The position numbers and the translations under genes were made by a program. This document shows positions 22,805 to 29,763 of a stretch of 29,763 bases of DNA, one piece after another. Within the stretch, counting starts at the first letter, position 1, and each line of letters begins with the position of its first letter. Below the pieces are notes generated by a model that was not told the DNA's origin, did not search any database, and saw only the letters and a program-made list of their open reading frames with translations. The stretch comes from Bacteroidales bacterium UBA5342 (GTDB lineage Bacteria; Bacteroidota; Bacteroidia; Bacteroidales; UBA5342), in the NCBI GenBank assembly GCA_002408065.1, contig DHQI01000030.1:1-29763 (forward strand). The letters run 5' to 3'.

Positions 22805-24397
22805 TTACAAGCGGATCACCTTATCCACCACCGTTTCAAAATCTATCAAATGGGTCGACACTAAAAGGCTCATTTCAGGGAATTCTTTTCGAATATTATT
22901 AAAAATATGCAGGGCGTTTTCGGTGCTTACACCAGCGGTGGGCTCATCAACAACGAGCAGTTGTGGTTTTTTAAGTAAGGCCTGAGCCAAAAGGAGTTTT
23001 TTACGTTGTCCTCCACTGAGGCTTTCACCATTTTCGCCCAAAAAAGTATCTAAGCCATGAGACAAACCTACATACCAGCTGTTCAGGTCTACAACCGTCA
23101 TGACTTTTTCTATTTCTTGCTCTTTATACCCCTCAAAGTTCTCTTTTAGCGTGCCTGTTAGTAAATAAGCTTTTTGTGTCACATAAATACATTCCGGGAC
23201 GGGCAAGTGCGCTACAGTTTTACCATTCCATTGCAAATAACCTTCTAACTGATACTCTGGAAAGAACAGACTATTTAGCAGGGTGGTTTTTCCCTTACCT
23301 GTTTCGCCATAAAGCGCCACCCACTCCCCCTTAGCAATAACAGTACTGACAGCCTCTGTACGGATAGGGCTTTGGGGTATTTGAGCACGCATATTTTGTA
23401 ATCTAAGATCTTCTAAAGCAGATGCAATGCTACTATTCTCTGCAATATCCACATTGTTAATAATGGCATCAAGGTCCTTCACCTGATGAGCTACTGAGCT
23501 TTTTTCTGATTTGCCCGCAAAGAGCATTTCGGCCAATTCTGCCTGAGCCATTATGCCGAAGAAAAGGCCAATGGCCATAGGAGCATCAATGGAATACTGT
23601 TCAGAGTGCCAAAGAATAAACACAGCAATACTACTAAGGCCAAAACCAACTAAGCTTTGAAGCGCTATTGCATTAGCTTGTAACTTATATTCAAGACGTT
23701 CTATCTGACGTCGACTTTCCTCTTGCTGTGCCAAAGCTTTGTCTTCCAAATGATATTTTACAATCTCTATACGGCCGCGGAAGCTCTGCATCAGATGCTG
23801 ATTATTTTCTTCTCGTTTTTGTTTCAGTTGAGCATAAAGCCTCCGGTTGCGTAACAAAATAAATTGTGGTAGCAAAAACAAGAGTATAGCTGATGAAAGC
23901 AAAAACTCCAGAGCTATATCCAAGCATAAAACTTTAAGGAATAAAAAATAAAGAATTACTGCGATTACTAGAGTTGTAAATGGCAATATCCACAAGAGTA
24001 TATGGTTCAAAATCATGTCAACACCATAGGTACTATTTTCCAGTATTGACGCATTGTTGTTAAACTGTTTTTTAAAATAAGGAAAACGAGCGACAGACTT
24101 AAATATTCCCAGTTGCAAACGACGTTGAGCTTCCAGTGTGGTTTTATGATTAGCCATCCGCTCAAAATAACGCATGGCTGTACGTAAGATAGAGAGTAGA
24201 CGTACAGCAGCTGACGGTGCTATGTAAGAGAACAAGGAACTGGCGGTCAAGAAGGCTAAGCTACAAGCCGCCAAAAACCAACCTGAAATAGCTGGCAAAG
24301 CGATAAAAGAAATCGTCCACAACAACAGTAAGGCCATGCCTCTAAGCCACCTTCCCTTTAGTGGAAAAACAATATGTTTGAATAAGAATTTGCGCAT
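22805..24397 (-). CDS. cydC: Thiol reductant ABC exporter subunit CydC
   Basis: 530 residues. CydC pairs with CydD to export cysteine and glutathione to the periplasm, needed to assemble cytochrome bd oxidase. The CydC-typical LSILRTAMRYFERMANHKTTLE (68-89) is present. Transmembrane helices lie in the first 290 residues. The ATPase domain has Walker A GETGKGKTT (364-372), signature LSGGQ (460-464) and Walker B LLVVDEPT (Asp484, Glu485). It starts one base after cydD, so the two are co-translated. No cydAB genes are in the window. The 203-base gap to recJ holds a weak hairpin GTCTT/AAGAC (22723-22740) and nothing else clear. Confidence 0.85.
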   Translation of the reverse strand: MRKFLFKHIVFPLKGRWLRGMALLLLWTISFIALPAISGWFLAACSLAFLTASSLFSYIAPSAAVRLLSILRTAMRYFERMANHKTTLEAQRRLQLGIFKSVARFPYFKKQFNNNASILENSTYGVDMILNHILLWILPFTTLVIAVILYFLFLKVLCLDIALEFLLSSAILLFLLPQFILLRNRRLYAQLKQKREENNQHLMQSFRGRIEIVKYHLEDKALAQQEESRRQIERLEYKLQANAIALQSLVGFGLSSIAVFILWHSEQYSIDAPMAIGLFFGIMAQAELAEMLFAGKSEKSSVAHQVKDLDAIINNVDIAENSSIASALEDLRLQNMRAQIPQSPIRTEAVSTVIAKGEWVALYGETGKGKTTLLNSLFFPEYQLEGYLQWNGKTVAHLPVPECIYVTQKAYLLTGTLKENFEGYKEQEIEKVMTVVDLNSWYVGLSHGLDTFLGENGESLSGGQRKKLLLAQALLKKPQLLVVDEPTAGVSTENALHIFNNIRKEFPEMSLLVSTHLIDFETVVDKVIRL

Positions 24398-24398
24398 A

Positions 24399-26039
24399 TT
24401 AGCTTGTTAGCATTTGTTCTCCCCAGTTAAGATTTATCACCACATCGGCCATTGCTTCAAAACGCGTTTCATGCGAAGCCAAAATCACCAATTTATCTCT
24501 GGCCATTTTTTTTATTTCTTCAATAATAATACCTGTAGTATTACTGTCTAAACTAGCCGTTGGTTCGTCCAGAATAGCCACAGCTTTAGGATGTAACATC
24601 ATACGGGCAAGGGTCATTAGTTGTTTTTCTCCCCCGGATAGCTGTTTGCCATTATGACTCAGAAGCGTTTGCCAACCGTCATCTTTTTTATCAATTATTC
24701 TATCTAAATAAGCCGGATAGTCCTGCTCTTGTTTTTCGTGACTTAAAAAAACATTATAACGCAGAGTGTCATCAAAAATAAAAGGAAACTGATTCATATA
24801 AGATGTGTTGTCCTCTAGCCAGACACGCGACCATTGCTCATCTTTTCCATTGACAGACACCTGGCCCTCAGCATTTTTTAAATTGCCGGAGAGTATTTTA
24901 AGCAGGGTTGATTTGCCGGATCCGGAAATACCTTGGATGAGTACTAAACCTTTTGACGGCAAGCTGAAGTTGATATTGTGAAGTACCTTGAGCACAGTAT
25001 CAGGATATGCAAAGCTAAGATTTTTCACTTCCAGACTTTCATAACTATCTTTGGCAACAAGAGAACTTTCTTCTACTTCCTTGACAAGAAATGGCCTGAG
25101 CAGGTTAGCCGATGCCACGGCCTTATTACGGTCATGATAAGCACTGACAAACTTACGCAAATAAAAGAAAAAATAAGGAGCCAAAATCAATAAGAATAAT
25201 GCAACGTGGTAGTCGTATCCTTGACCATAGTTATCTCCCGGAATAAGTCCAAGCAAACTCATTCCCAGAAAAATGGCTGCTCCTGCTATAGCGATAGAGA
25301 CAAACAGTTCTAGCACCGCAGAGGATAGAATGGCGACGCGCATCACATTAGTGGTGGCCTCATTTAGCGTTTTACTTTTCTTTTCCAAAAAAGCGTATTG
25401 GGCATCAAAATTATCGAGGTTGACGATTTCAGCAATGGTTTGCAGTCTATTATGAAACACCGCCGAATAACGCACAAAAAGTTGGATGTGCTTATTATGC
25501 AAAGATGTAGCTCCCACACCAATAATCATCATCAAAAGCGGAATAACAATAAGAGCAGCCAATAATGTGAGCCCCACCCAAAATTCAAAATAAAAACTGA
25601 CCCCCAACAACAATAATCCAACCAACAAAGAGGCTATGGCATAAGGCACAAAAAAGGAGAAAAAAGGCTTTAAATCGTCACTCACTCGCGTCACCATCAG
25701 TGTTCCTGTTACCGAATCGGTCTGATTATGACGCAATAATGCAGGATAAAGCTTTTGTTTTATGTTAGCAACAATGTTGTTCCCGGCGCGGTAGTTAAGC
25801 AACGAAGCGATGTGAGCAAAGACATAACGCCCGGCCAAAAAAGCAAGGGCAAAAAGCAACTTATCGCTTAGCATCTCTTGGCTTATAAGCCAGGAATTGG
25901 AAAACCCGGCAATATACCAACTAAAGAACACAAAACAAGCAGCGCTCAGCAATGTAAAAAAAGAGGCTGTTATGTAACTCCCTCTCACTTCGCTAACCCA
26001 CCTCATCAGCCACCGAGACACGCTTTCTTCTTGCTTCAT
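24399..26039 (-). CDS. cydD: Thiol reductant ABC exporter subunit CydD
   Basis: 546 residues. First half of the CydDC heterodimeric exporter. Six or so transmembrane helices in the first 300 residues include the CydD-like stretch ILSSAVLELFVSIAIAGAAIFLG. The ATPase domain has Walker A GISGSGKST (370-378), signature LSGGE (467-471) and Walker B VAILDEPTASLD (Asp491, Glu492). The D-helix-type motif LPSKGLVLIQG precedes Walker A. A weak -7-like box TATCTTCG lies at 26071-26064. CydD and CydC are distinguished by order and motifs; the possibility of another heterodimeric exporter is small. Confidence 0.85.
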   Translation of the reverse strand: MKQEESVSRWLMRWVSEVRGSYITASFFTLLSAACFVFFSWYIAGFSNSWLISQEMLSDKLLFALAFLAGRYVFAHIASLLNYRAGNNIVANIKQKLYPALLRHNQTDSVTGTLMVTRVSDDLKPFFSFFVPYAIASLLVGLLLLGVSFYFEFWVGLTLLAALIVIPLLMMIIGVGATSLHNKHIQLFVRYSAVFHNRLQTIAEIVNLDNFDAQYAFLEKKSKTLNEATTNVMRVAILSSAVLELFVSIAIAGAAIFLGMSLLGLIPGDNYGQGYDYHVALFLLILAPYFFFYLRKFVSAYHDRNKAVASANLLRPFLVKEVEESSLVAKDSYESLEVKNLSFAYPDTVLKVLHNINFSLPSKGLVLIQGISGSGKSTLLKILSGNLKNAEGQVSVNGKDEQWSRVWLEDNTSYMNQFPFIFDDTLRYNVFLSHEKQEQDYPAYLDRIIDKKDDGWQTLLSHNGKQLSGGEKQLMTLARMMLHPKAVAILDEPTASLDSNTTGIIIEEIKKMARDKLVILASHETRFEAMADVVINLNWGEQMLTS

Positions 26040-26217
26040 TTCATTTCTTATTGTAAAGAAACACGAAGATAATTTTTTTTCAGGAAAAGGGAAAATGTAG
26101 AGTTTAATGATTTGCTTAAACGTTTAAACGGTAGTAAAAGGGGCGAATAATGCGGTTTACAATATAAGTTGATCCTATAGACACTCTCCGTTAAACTATG
26201 GAGAGTCAGATACAACC
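26040..26217. other. Gap between cydD and tRNA-Pro terminator
   Basis: It holds the weak cydD promoter-like box, a 10-bp palindrome CGTTTAAACG (26121-26130) and a hairpin ACTCTCC/GGAGAGT (26183-26189 and 26200-26206; 10-base loop). A short open frame across it shows no sign of being a real gene. Confidence 0.4.
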
Positions 26218-26251
26218 AAAAAAAGCACCCATCCAAACAGACAAGTGCTTT
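26218..26251 (-). terminator. Intrinsic terminator of tRNA-Pro
   Basis: On the minus strand AAAGCAC (26251-26245) pairs with GTGCTTT (26228-26222), and the second arm runs on into a T-run ending at 26218. It begins 13 bases after the tRNA 3' end. Confidence 0.75.
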
Positions 26252-26263
26252 ATTTTCAAAAAG

Positions 26264-26338
26264 TCGGGATGACAAGAGTTGAACTTGCGACCCCTCGCCC
26301 CCCAGACGAGTACTCTAACCGGACTGAGCTACATCCCG
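26264..26338 (-). tRNA. tRNA-Pro, anticodon GGG
   Basis: 75 bases without an encoded CCA. Acceptor CGGGATG/CATCCCG is a perfect 7-bp stem with discriminator A. D arm GCTC/GAGT; anticodon stem CTCGT/GCGAG with loop CTGGGGG, so the anticodon is GGG (decoding CCC and CCU). T arm GCAAG/CTTGT with TTCAACT loop. It is flanked by a promoter-like box, a hairpin leader and a terminator, so it is probably a single-tRNA unit. Confidence 0.92.
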
Positions 26339-26348
26339 AATTTATGAA

Positions 26349-26393
26349 GGATGTAGTGAAGTGCCTGTCCCGACACCATTGAGAACTACATCC
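26349..26393 (-). repeat. Hairpin in the tRNA-Pro leader, made of acceptor-like words
   Basis: GGATGTAGT (26349-26357) and ACTACATCC (26385-26393) on the plus strand are 9-bp perfect inverted repeats with a 27-base loop. The 8-base core CTACATCC recurs at 26329-26336 inside the 5' end of the tRNA. On the transcript the middle copy could pair with the leader copy or with the tRNA acceptor strand. It could also be a decayed tRNA with its middle deleted. Confidence 0.55.
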
Positions 26394-26406
26394 CAAAACT
26401 GGAGCA

Positions 26407-26414
26407 CAAAAGTA
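26407..26414 (-). promoter_or_regulatory. -7 box of tRNA-Pro
   Basis: On the minus strand TACTTTTG fits TAnnTTTG. Transcription would start near 26403, giving a leader of about 65 bases that includes the hairpin. No TTTG at -33. Confidence 0.5.
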
Positions 26415-26498
26415 GAAGAAAATCTGCATATAATAAAACCTTTGTGAAAACGTTATTAAGCTTAGTGCAGTATATCAGCAAAAAAGATGTTCAATACC

Positions 26499-26529
26499 TT
26501 GAATAACTGCGCCAAAATGACCACATTTG
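26499..26529 (+). promoter_or_regulatory. Possible promoter of the TonB-type receptor
   Basis: TTG (26499-26501), 20 bases, then CACATTTG (26522-26529), one mismatch from TAnnTTTG. The leader to the ATG at 26560 would be about 27 bases. Confidence 0.35.
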
Positions 26530-26559
26530 CAAACTATTTTTTAAAAGCCGCCAGATTAG

Positions 26560-28941
26560 ATGTTGCATAGAAAGTGTTTAAGGCAATTTATCCTTTTTTT
26601 ATACCTCGGACTTATCCTTAGTCCTGTATCAGCACAGCATAAAGTGCGCATCTATGGCAAAGTAAGCGACGAAAGCAAGCAACCCATTGAGATGGTTTCG
26701 GTATCAGTAAAAAATGCAATACGCGGCACCGCTACCGACTCCAACGGTAATTATGAAATAAAAAATGGACCACAAGACTCGCTAACATTAGTCTTTTCGA
26801 GCATTGGCTACATTACCGAAGAACACACGGTACCCTGTACTCAGGACTATGCTCTGCTGGTAACCCTGACAACCACAGCCCACCAAATAGAGACTGTCAC
26901 CATAGAAGAAGACCGCAAAGAAAGTGTACGAATGAATAAGCTTGACGCCAAAGCCTCCCAAGTGGTGCCTGATGCTTCGGGTAGTGGTGTAGAAGCCTTG
27001 ATTTCTACTTTTACGGGGGTTAGCTCTACCAATGAGATGAGCTCACAATACTCTGTCCGGGGTGGCAACTTTGACGAAAACTTAGTCTACGTCAATGGCA
27101 TAGAAGTCTATCGTCCATTGTTGATACGCAGCGGACAACAAGAAGGTTTGAGTTTTATTAATCCGGCTTTAGTTTCGAATATCGCTTTTTCATCCGGAGG
27201 TTTTGATGCACAGTATGGCGACAAAATGTCTTCGGTTCTCGATATCCACTACCGTAAACCGACTGAATTTGCTGCTTCAGCTTCCGTGAGTTTATTGGGA
27301 GCTTCAGCTCATTTTGAAAGCCTTTCAAAAAGCAGCAAATTCTCTCAGCTTCACGGCATACGCTACAAACGTTCTACCTATTTGCTTAATTCTCTGGATA
27401 CTGAAGGCGAATACGATCCATCATTTTTGGACTACCAAACACTGCTTAACTACAAATTTAACAACAACCTCTCACTTTCATTTTTAGGCAATTATTCATA
27501 CAACGAGTACACTTTTATCCCTGAAACACGCCAAACAGAATACGGGACCTACAACAATGCCCAAATGGTAAAAATGTATTTTGACGGATGGGAAAACGAT
27601 GTGTTCCGCTCTATGACAGGCGCCCTAAGCCTTAACTATACACCAAACTCAATATCAAATTATGCCCTAACCCTCTCTAGCTTTAACACCAACGAACGGG
27701 AGAGTTTTGACATTTTGGCTGAATATTGGATCAATGAAGTAGACAGCGATGCCGGTTCTGACACCTATGGGGACAGTATCAAAAATATAGGTGTAGGAGG
27801 CTACATGGAGCATGCCCGTAACGATTTGTTAGTCAACGTACACTCTGTGGCTCTAAAAGGAAGTCACGCAATGAGTAAGCACATCCTAAGCTGGGGAAAC
27901 ACCTTACAGATAGAACAAATAAAAGACGACCTGACCGAATGGGTATTCAGAGATTCTTCGGGTTATTCACAACCACAAACCTCTAGCGGACTAAAATTAC
28001 ACAGTTATTACCGCACTAAAAACGACTTCAGCTCTATTCGTGTAAAAGGATATTTACAAGACTCTTACAAGACCAACAAGATTTCGTTAAACTATGGTGT
28101 GCGTTACAGTTACTGGGACTTTAACAATGAGTTGATCTTGAGCCCCCGAGCCTCTTTGGTTTATTCGCCGGACGATGATCACTTCCTTCGTTTTTCGACC
28201 GGACGCTATGTACAAACACCTTTTTATAAAGAAATAAGAAACCGTGAAGGAGAACTAAACACCAACATAAAGTCACAAAAATCCTGGCATTACGTGTTAG
28301 GTTACGACTATTTTTTCAAGATGTGGGAGCGTCCGTTTAAATTTACAACAGAAGCTTACTATAAAAGTATGCGTGACCTGATCCCTTACGATATCGATAA
28401 TGTACGCATACAATACTATGGCGAAAACCTTTCGAAGGGGTATGCCTTTGGTATTGAATCCCGTATCTTTGGAGAATTTGTGCCTGGTATCGACTCTTGG
28501 ATGGGGCTCACACTGATGAAAACAGAAGAAAAGCTCAAAGGAATGGATGATTACGTTCCACGCCCTACTGATCAGCGCTACAATTTCACCATGTTTTTTC
28601 AGGATTACCTGCCAAGCAACACCAATTACAAAAGTCATTTGCGTATGATTTTTGGCGGAGGCTTGCCCTTTGGTCCACCTAATGGTGACAAAGATGAAAT
28701 GGTTTTCCGCACACGTCCCTACCAGAGGGTTGATTTTGGACTGTCGCGCCTGATCACCAGCAATAAAATGTCGCAGAGCACCCTCAAGAGTCTTTGGATT
28801 GATTTAGAAGTGCTTAATTTATTTGGTATAAAAAATACAAACTCTTACTTTTGGGTCACCGATGTGTATGGCACAAATTATGCAGTGCCAAACTACCTGA
28901 CAGGACGGCGCTTTAATTTAAAAATAACCGCTAAATTTTAA
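26560..28941 (+). CDS. TonB-dependent receptor with carboxypeptidase-regulatory-like domain
   Basis: 793 residues. A signal peptide (residues 1-25, ending PVSAQ) precedes a carboxypeptidase D regulatory-like beta-sandwich (about 28-110: VRIYGKVSDESKQPIEMVSV, GTATDSNGNYEI, LVFSSIGYITEE). A plug domain follows (about 130-230: VVPDASGSGVEALISTF, YSVRGGNFDENLVYVNGIEV). A barrel of amphipathic strands runs to the C-terminal Phe (RFNLKITAKF). These are outer-membrane gated channels for nutrients. No SusD-type partner lies next to it, so it is not a Sus/RagAB pair, and the substrate is unknown. The N-terminus has no clear TonB box. Confidence 0.82.
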   Translation: MLHRKCLRQFILFLYLGLILSPVSAQHKVRIYGKVSDESKQPIEMVSVSVKNAIRGTATDSNGNYEIKNGPQDSLTLVFSSIGYITEEHTVPCTQDYALLVTLTTTAHQIETVTIEEDRKESVRMNKLDAKASQVVPDASGSGVEALISTFTGVSSTNEMSSQYSVRGGNFDENLVYVNGIEVYRPLLIRSGQQEGLSFINPALVSNIAFSSGGFDAQYGDKMSSVLDIHYRKPTEFAASASVSLLGASAHFESLSKSSKFSQLHGIRYKRSTYLLNSLDTEGEYDPSFLDYQTLLNYKFNNNLSLSFLGNYSYNEYTFIPETRQTEYGTYNNAQMVKMYFDGWENDVFRSMTGALSLNYTPNSISNYALTLSSFNTNERESFDILAEYWINEVDSDAGSDTYGDSIKNIGVGGYMEHARNDLLVNVHSVALKGSHAMSKHILSWGNTLQIEQIKDDLTEWVFRDSSGYSQPQTSSGLKLHSYYRTKNDFSSIRVKGYLQDSYKTNKISLNYGVRYSYWDFNNELILSPRASLVYSPDDDHFLRFSTGRYVQTPFYKEIRNREGELNTNIKSQKSWHYVLGYDYFFKMWERPFKFTTEAYYKSMRDLIPYDIDNVRIQYYGENLSKGYAFGIESRIFGEFVPGIDSWMGLTLMKTEEKLKGMDDYVPRPTDQRYNFTMFFQDYLPSNTNYKSHLRMIFGGGLPFGPPNGDKDEMVFRTRPYQRVDFGLSRLITSNKMSQSTLKSLWIDLEVLNLFGIKNTNSYFWVTDVYGTNYAVPNYLTGRRFNLKITAKF

Positions 28942-28953
28942 ATTCAAGTTTGC

Positions 28954-28961
28954 TAACTTTG
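28954..28961 (+). promoter_or_regulatory. -7 box of the OmpA-family lipoprotein gene
   Basis: TAACTTTG matches TAnnTTTG. It starts 13 bases after the receptor stop and 16 bases before the next ATG, so the leader would be about 12 bases. No good -33 element. Confidence 0.5.
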
Positions 28962-28976
28962 AAAAAAATATACATT

Positions 28977-29763
28977 ATGAAAAAAAACATAATCACTGCT
29001 TCTTGTTTACTGGTACTAATCCTAGCCTCTTGTGTTCCTGCAAAGGAATTTGAAGAAATGTCGCAACAGTACGAAAAAACAAACCAAGCTAACAAGAGCT
29101 TAGTAGGAGAAAATGACGACCTCAACATAAAAGTCTTAGAACTTGAGAGTGACAATTCTAAAATGAAACGCGCGATTCAAAATCTGGAAGATGACACCAT
29201 TCGCTTAGCGCAAAGAAACCAACGCCTGCAACATAATTACAACACCACAAAAAAGGTAAATGATGACCTTCTGGAGCAATTGCAAAACGCCCTAAGCGGA
29301 AATAATGCAGAAACACAGGAACTGCTGAAACAACTACAATCTTACCAAAACGACCTGCAAGCACGCGAAGATGCTTTAAGCTCAGCCGAGTCGGAACTAT
29401 TAGAAAAACGCAGTGAGCTGGAAGCTGCGATAGCCAAGCTAGAAACAGCTCAGAGTGAAATAGAAGCCCGCAACGCACGCATATTGGAAATGGAAGAGAT
29501 GCTGGCCGAAAAAGATAAGCTGATGCGTGACCTTCGTGACCGCGTAATGGCGGCACTGGACAGCTATCAGGGCAACGGACTAAAAGTGCATATGAAAGAC
29601 GGCTTACTCTATGTGTCGCTCGACGAACAACTCCTGTTCCAATCTGGTAGCTGGGAGGTGGACCCACGAGGTCAGGCAGCCATAAAAGAACTGTCAAAGG
29701 TATTGGCAGACAACAAAGATATTCAAATCACAATAGAAGGTCACACGGACAATGTACCTTACC
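28977..29763 (+). CDS. OmpA-family lipoprotein with coiled coil, C-terminus cut by window
   Basis: 262 codons are visible; the gene runs off the right edge. The lipoprotein signal MKKNIITASCLLVLILASC has its lipobox LASC with Cys19. A long coiled coil (about 25-190), rich in Glu, Lys, Leu, Gln and Asn, follows. From about 200 the OmpA/MotB peptidoglycan-binding domain starts: GNGLKVHMKDGLLYVSLDEQ, LLFQSGSWEVDPRGQAAI and ITIEGHTDNVPY, the classic motif that contacts diaminopimelate. The protein should tether outer membrane to cell wall. The missing part should carry the rest of the OmpA domain, including its conserved Arg. Confidence 0.85.
   Translation, partial: MKKNIITASCLLVLILASCVPAKEFEEMSQQYEKTNQANKSLVGENDDLNIKVLELESDNSKMKRAIQNLEDDTIRLAQRNQRLQHNYNTTKKVNDDLLEQLQNALSGNNAETQELLKQLQSYQNDLQAREDALSSAESELLEKRSELEAAIAKLETAQSEIEARNARILEMEEMLAEKDKLMRDLRDRVMAALDSYQGNGLKVHMKDGLLYVSLDEQLLFQSGSWEVDPRGQAAIKELSKVLADNKDIQITIEGHTDNVPY

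Noticed and set aside
26121..26130. Palindrome CGTTTAAACG
   Set aside because: Ten bases only, in A/T-rich sequence, with no nearby promoter; expected by chance.
26048..26275. 75-residue minus-strand open frame across the tRNA terminator
   Set aside because: It covers the terminator hairpin and the tRNA 3' end, has no motif and no start signals.
29158..29697. 179-residue minus-strand open frame
   Set aside because: It lies opposite the OmpA-family lipoprotein, whose lipobox, coiled coil and OmpA motif are unmistakable.

Overview
The window looks like a chromosomal segment of a Bacteroidota bacterium, most likely in or near the Bacteroidales/Marinilabiliales. The reasons are the many Bacteroidota-type -7 boxes (TAnnTTTG) in front of genes, an aerotolerance (Bat) operon, a long LptD, a DUF3078 outer-membrane protein, and a TonB-type receptor with an N-terminal carboxypeptidase-regulatory-like domain. 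Lineage is inferred from gene content and promoter style, not from any search. I see no transposase, prophage or CRISPR array.

Layout. Positions 1-67 (minus) hold the N-terminus of a secreted protein that diverges from lptD (177-2834, plus). Next come purU and truA (plus). truA converges on, and overlaps, a minus-strand DUF3078 gene. From there to about 16.8 kb everything is on the minus strand. Read in transcription order from a strong promoter near 16.85 kb it is moxR, a DUF58 gene, a membrane-anchored BatD/BatI-like gene, batA, batB, an unassigned gene with NagB/DeoR-sensor-like sequence features, batC, batD, an MsbA-like ABC exporter and the DUF3078 gene. The AAA+ MoxR ATPase, the MIDAS-containing vWA proteins, the TPR protein and BatD are expected to form a periplasm-facing complex linked to envelope stress and oxygen tolerance.

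rpmH (bL34, 52 aa) lies at 17183-17341 on the plus strand with a textbook Bacteroidota promoter and an intrinsic terminator. It is followed by about 300 bases carrying REP-like palindromes, then a minus-strand MntA/HepT toxin-antitoxin pair whose HepT reading frame is shifted near its C-terminus. The minus-strand genes folE-cdsA-fmt form a tight housekeeping operon. recJ and the cydDC exporter pair follow. tRNA-Pro(GGG) sits in the 520-base gap before the plus-strand TonB-type receptor and an OmpA-family lipoprotein that runs off the window end.

Most genes are conserved housekeeping or envelope genes. The least explained items are the unassigned gene translationally coupled inside the bat operon, a family of C/G-rich palindromes abutting gene boundaries in that operon (one pair shaped like a miniature inverted-repeat element), the frameshifted HepT, and the tRNA-Pro leader that repeats the tRNA acceptor sequence in both orientations.
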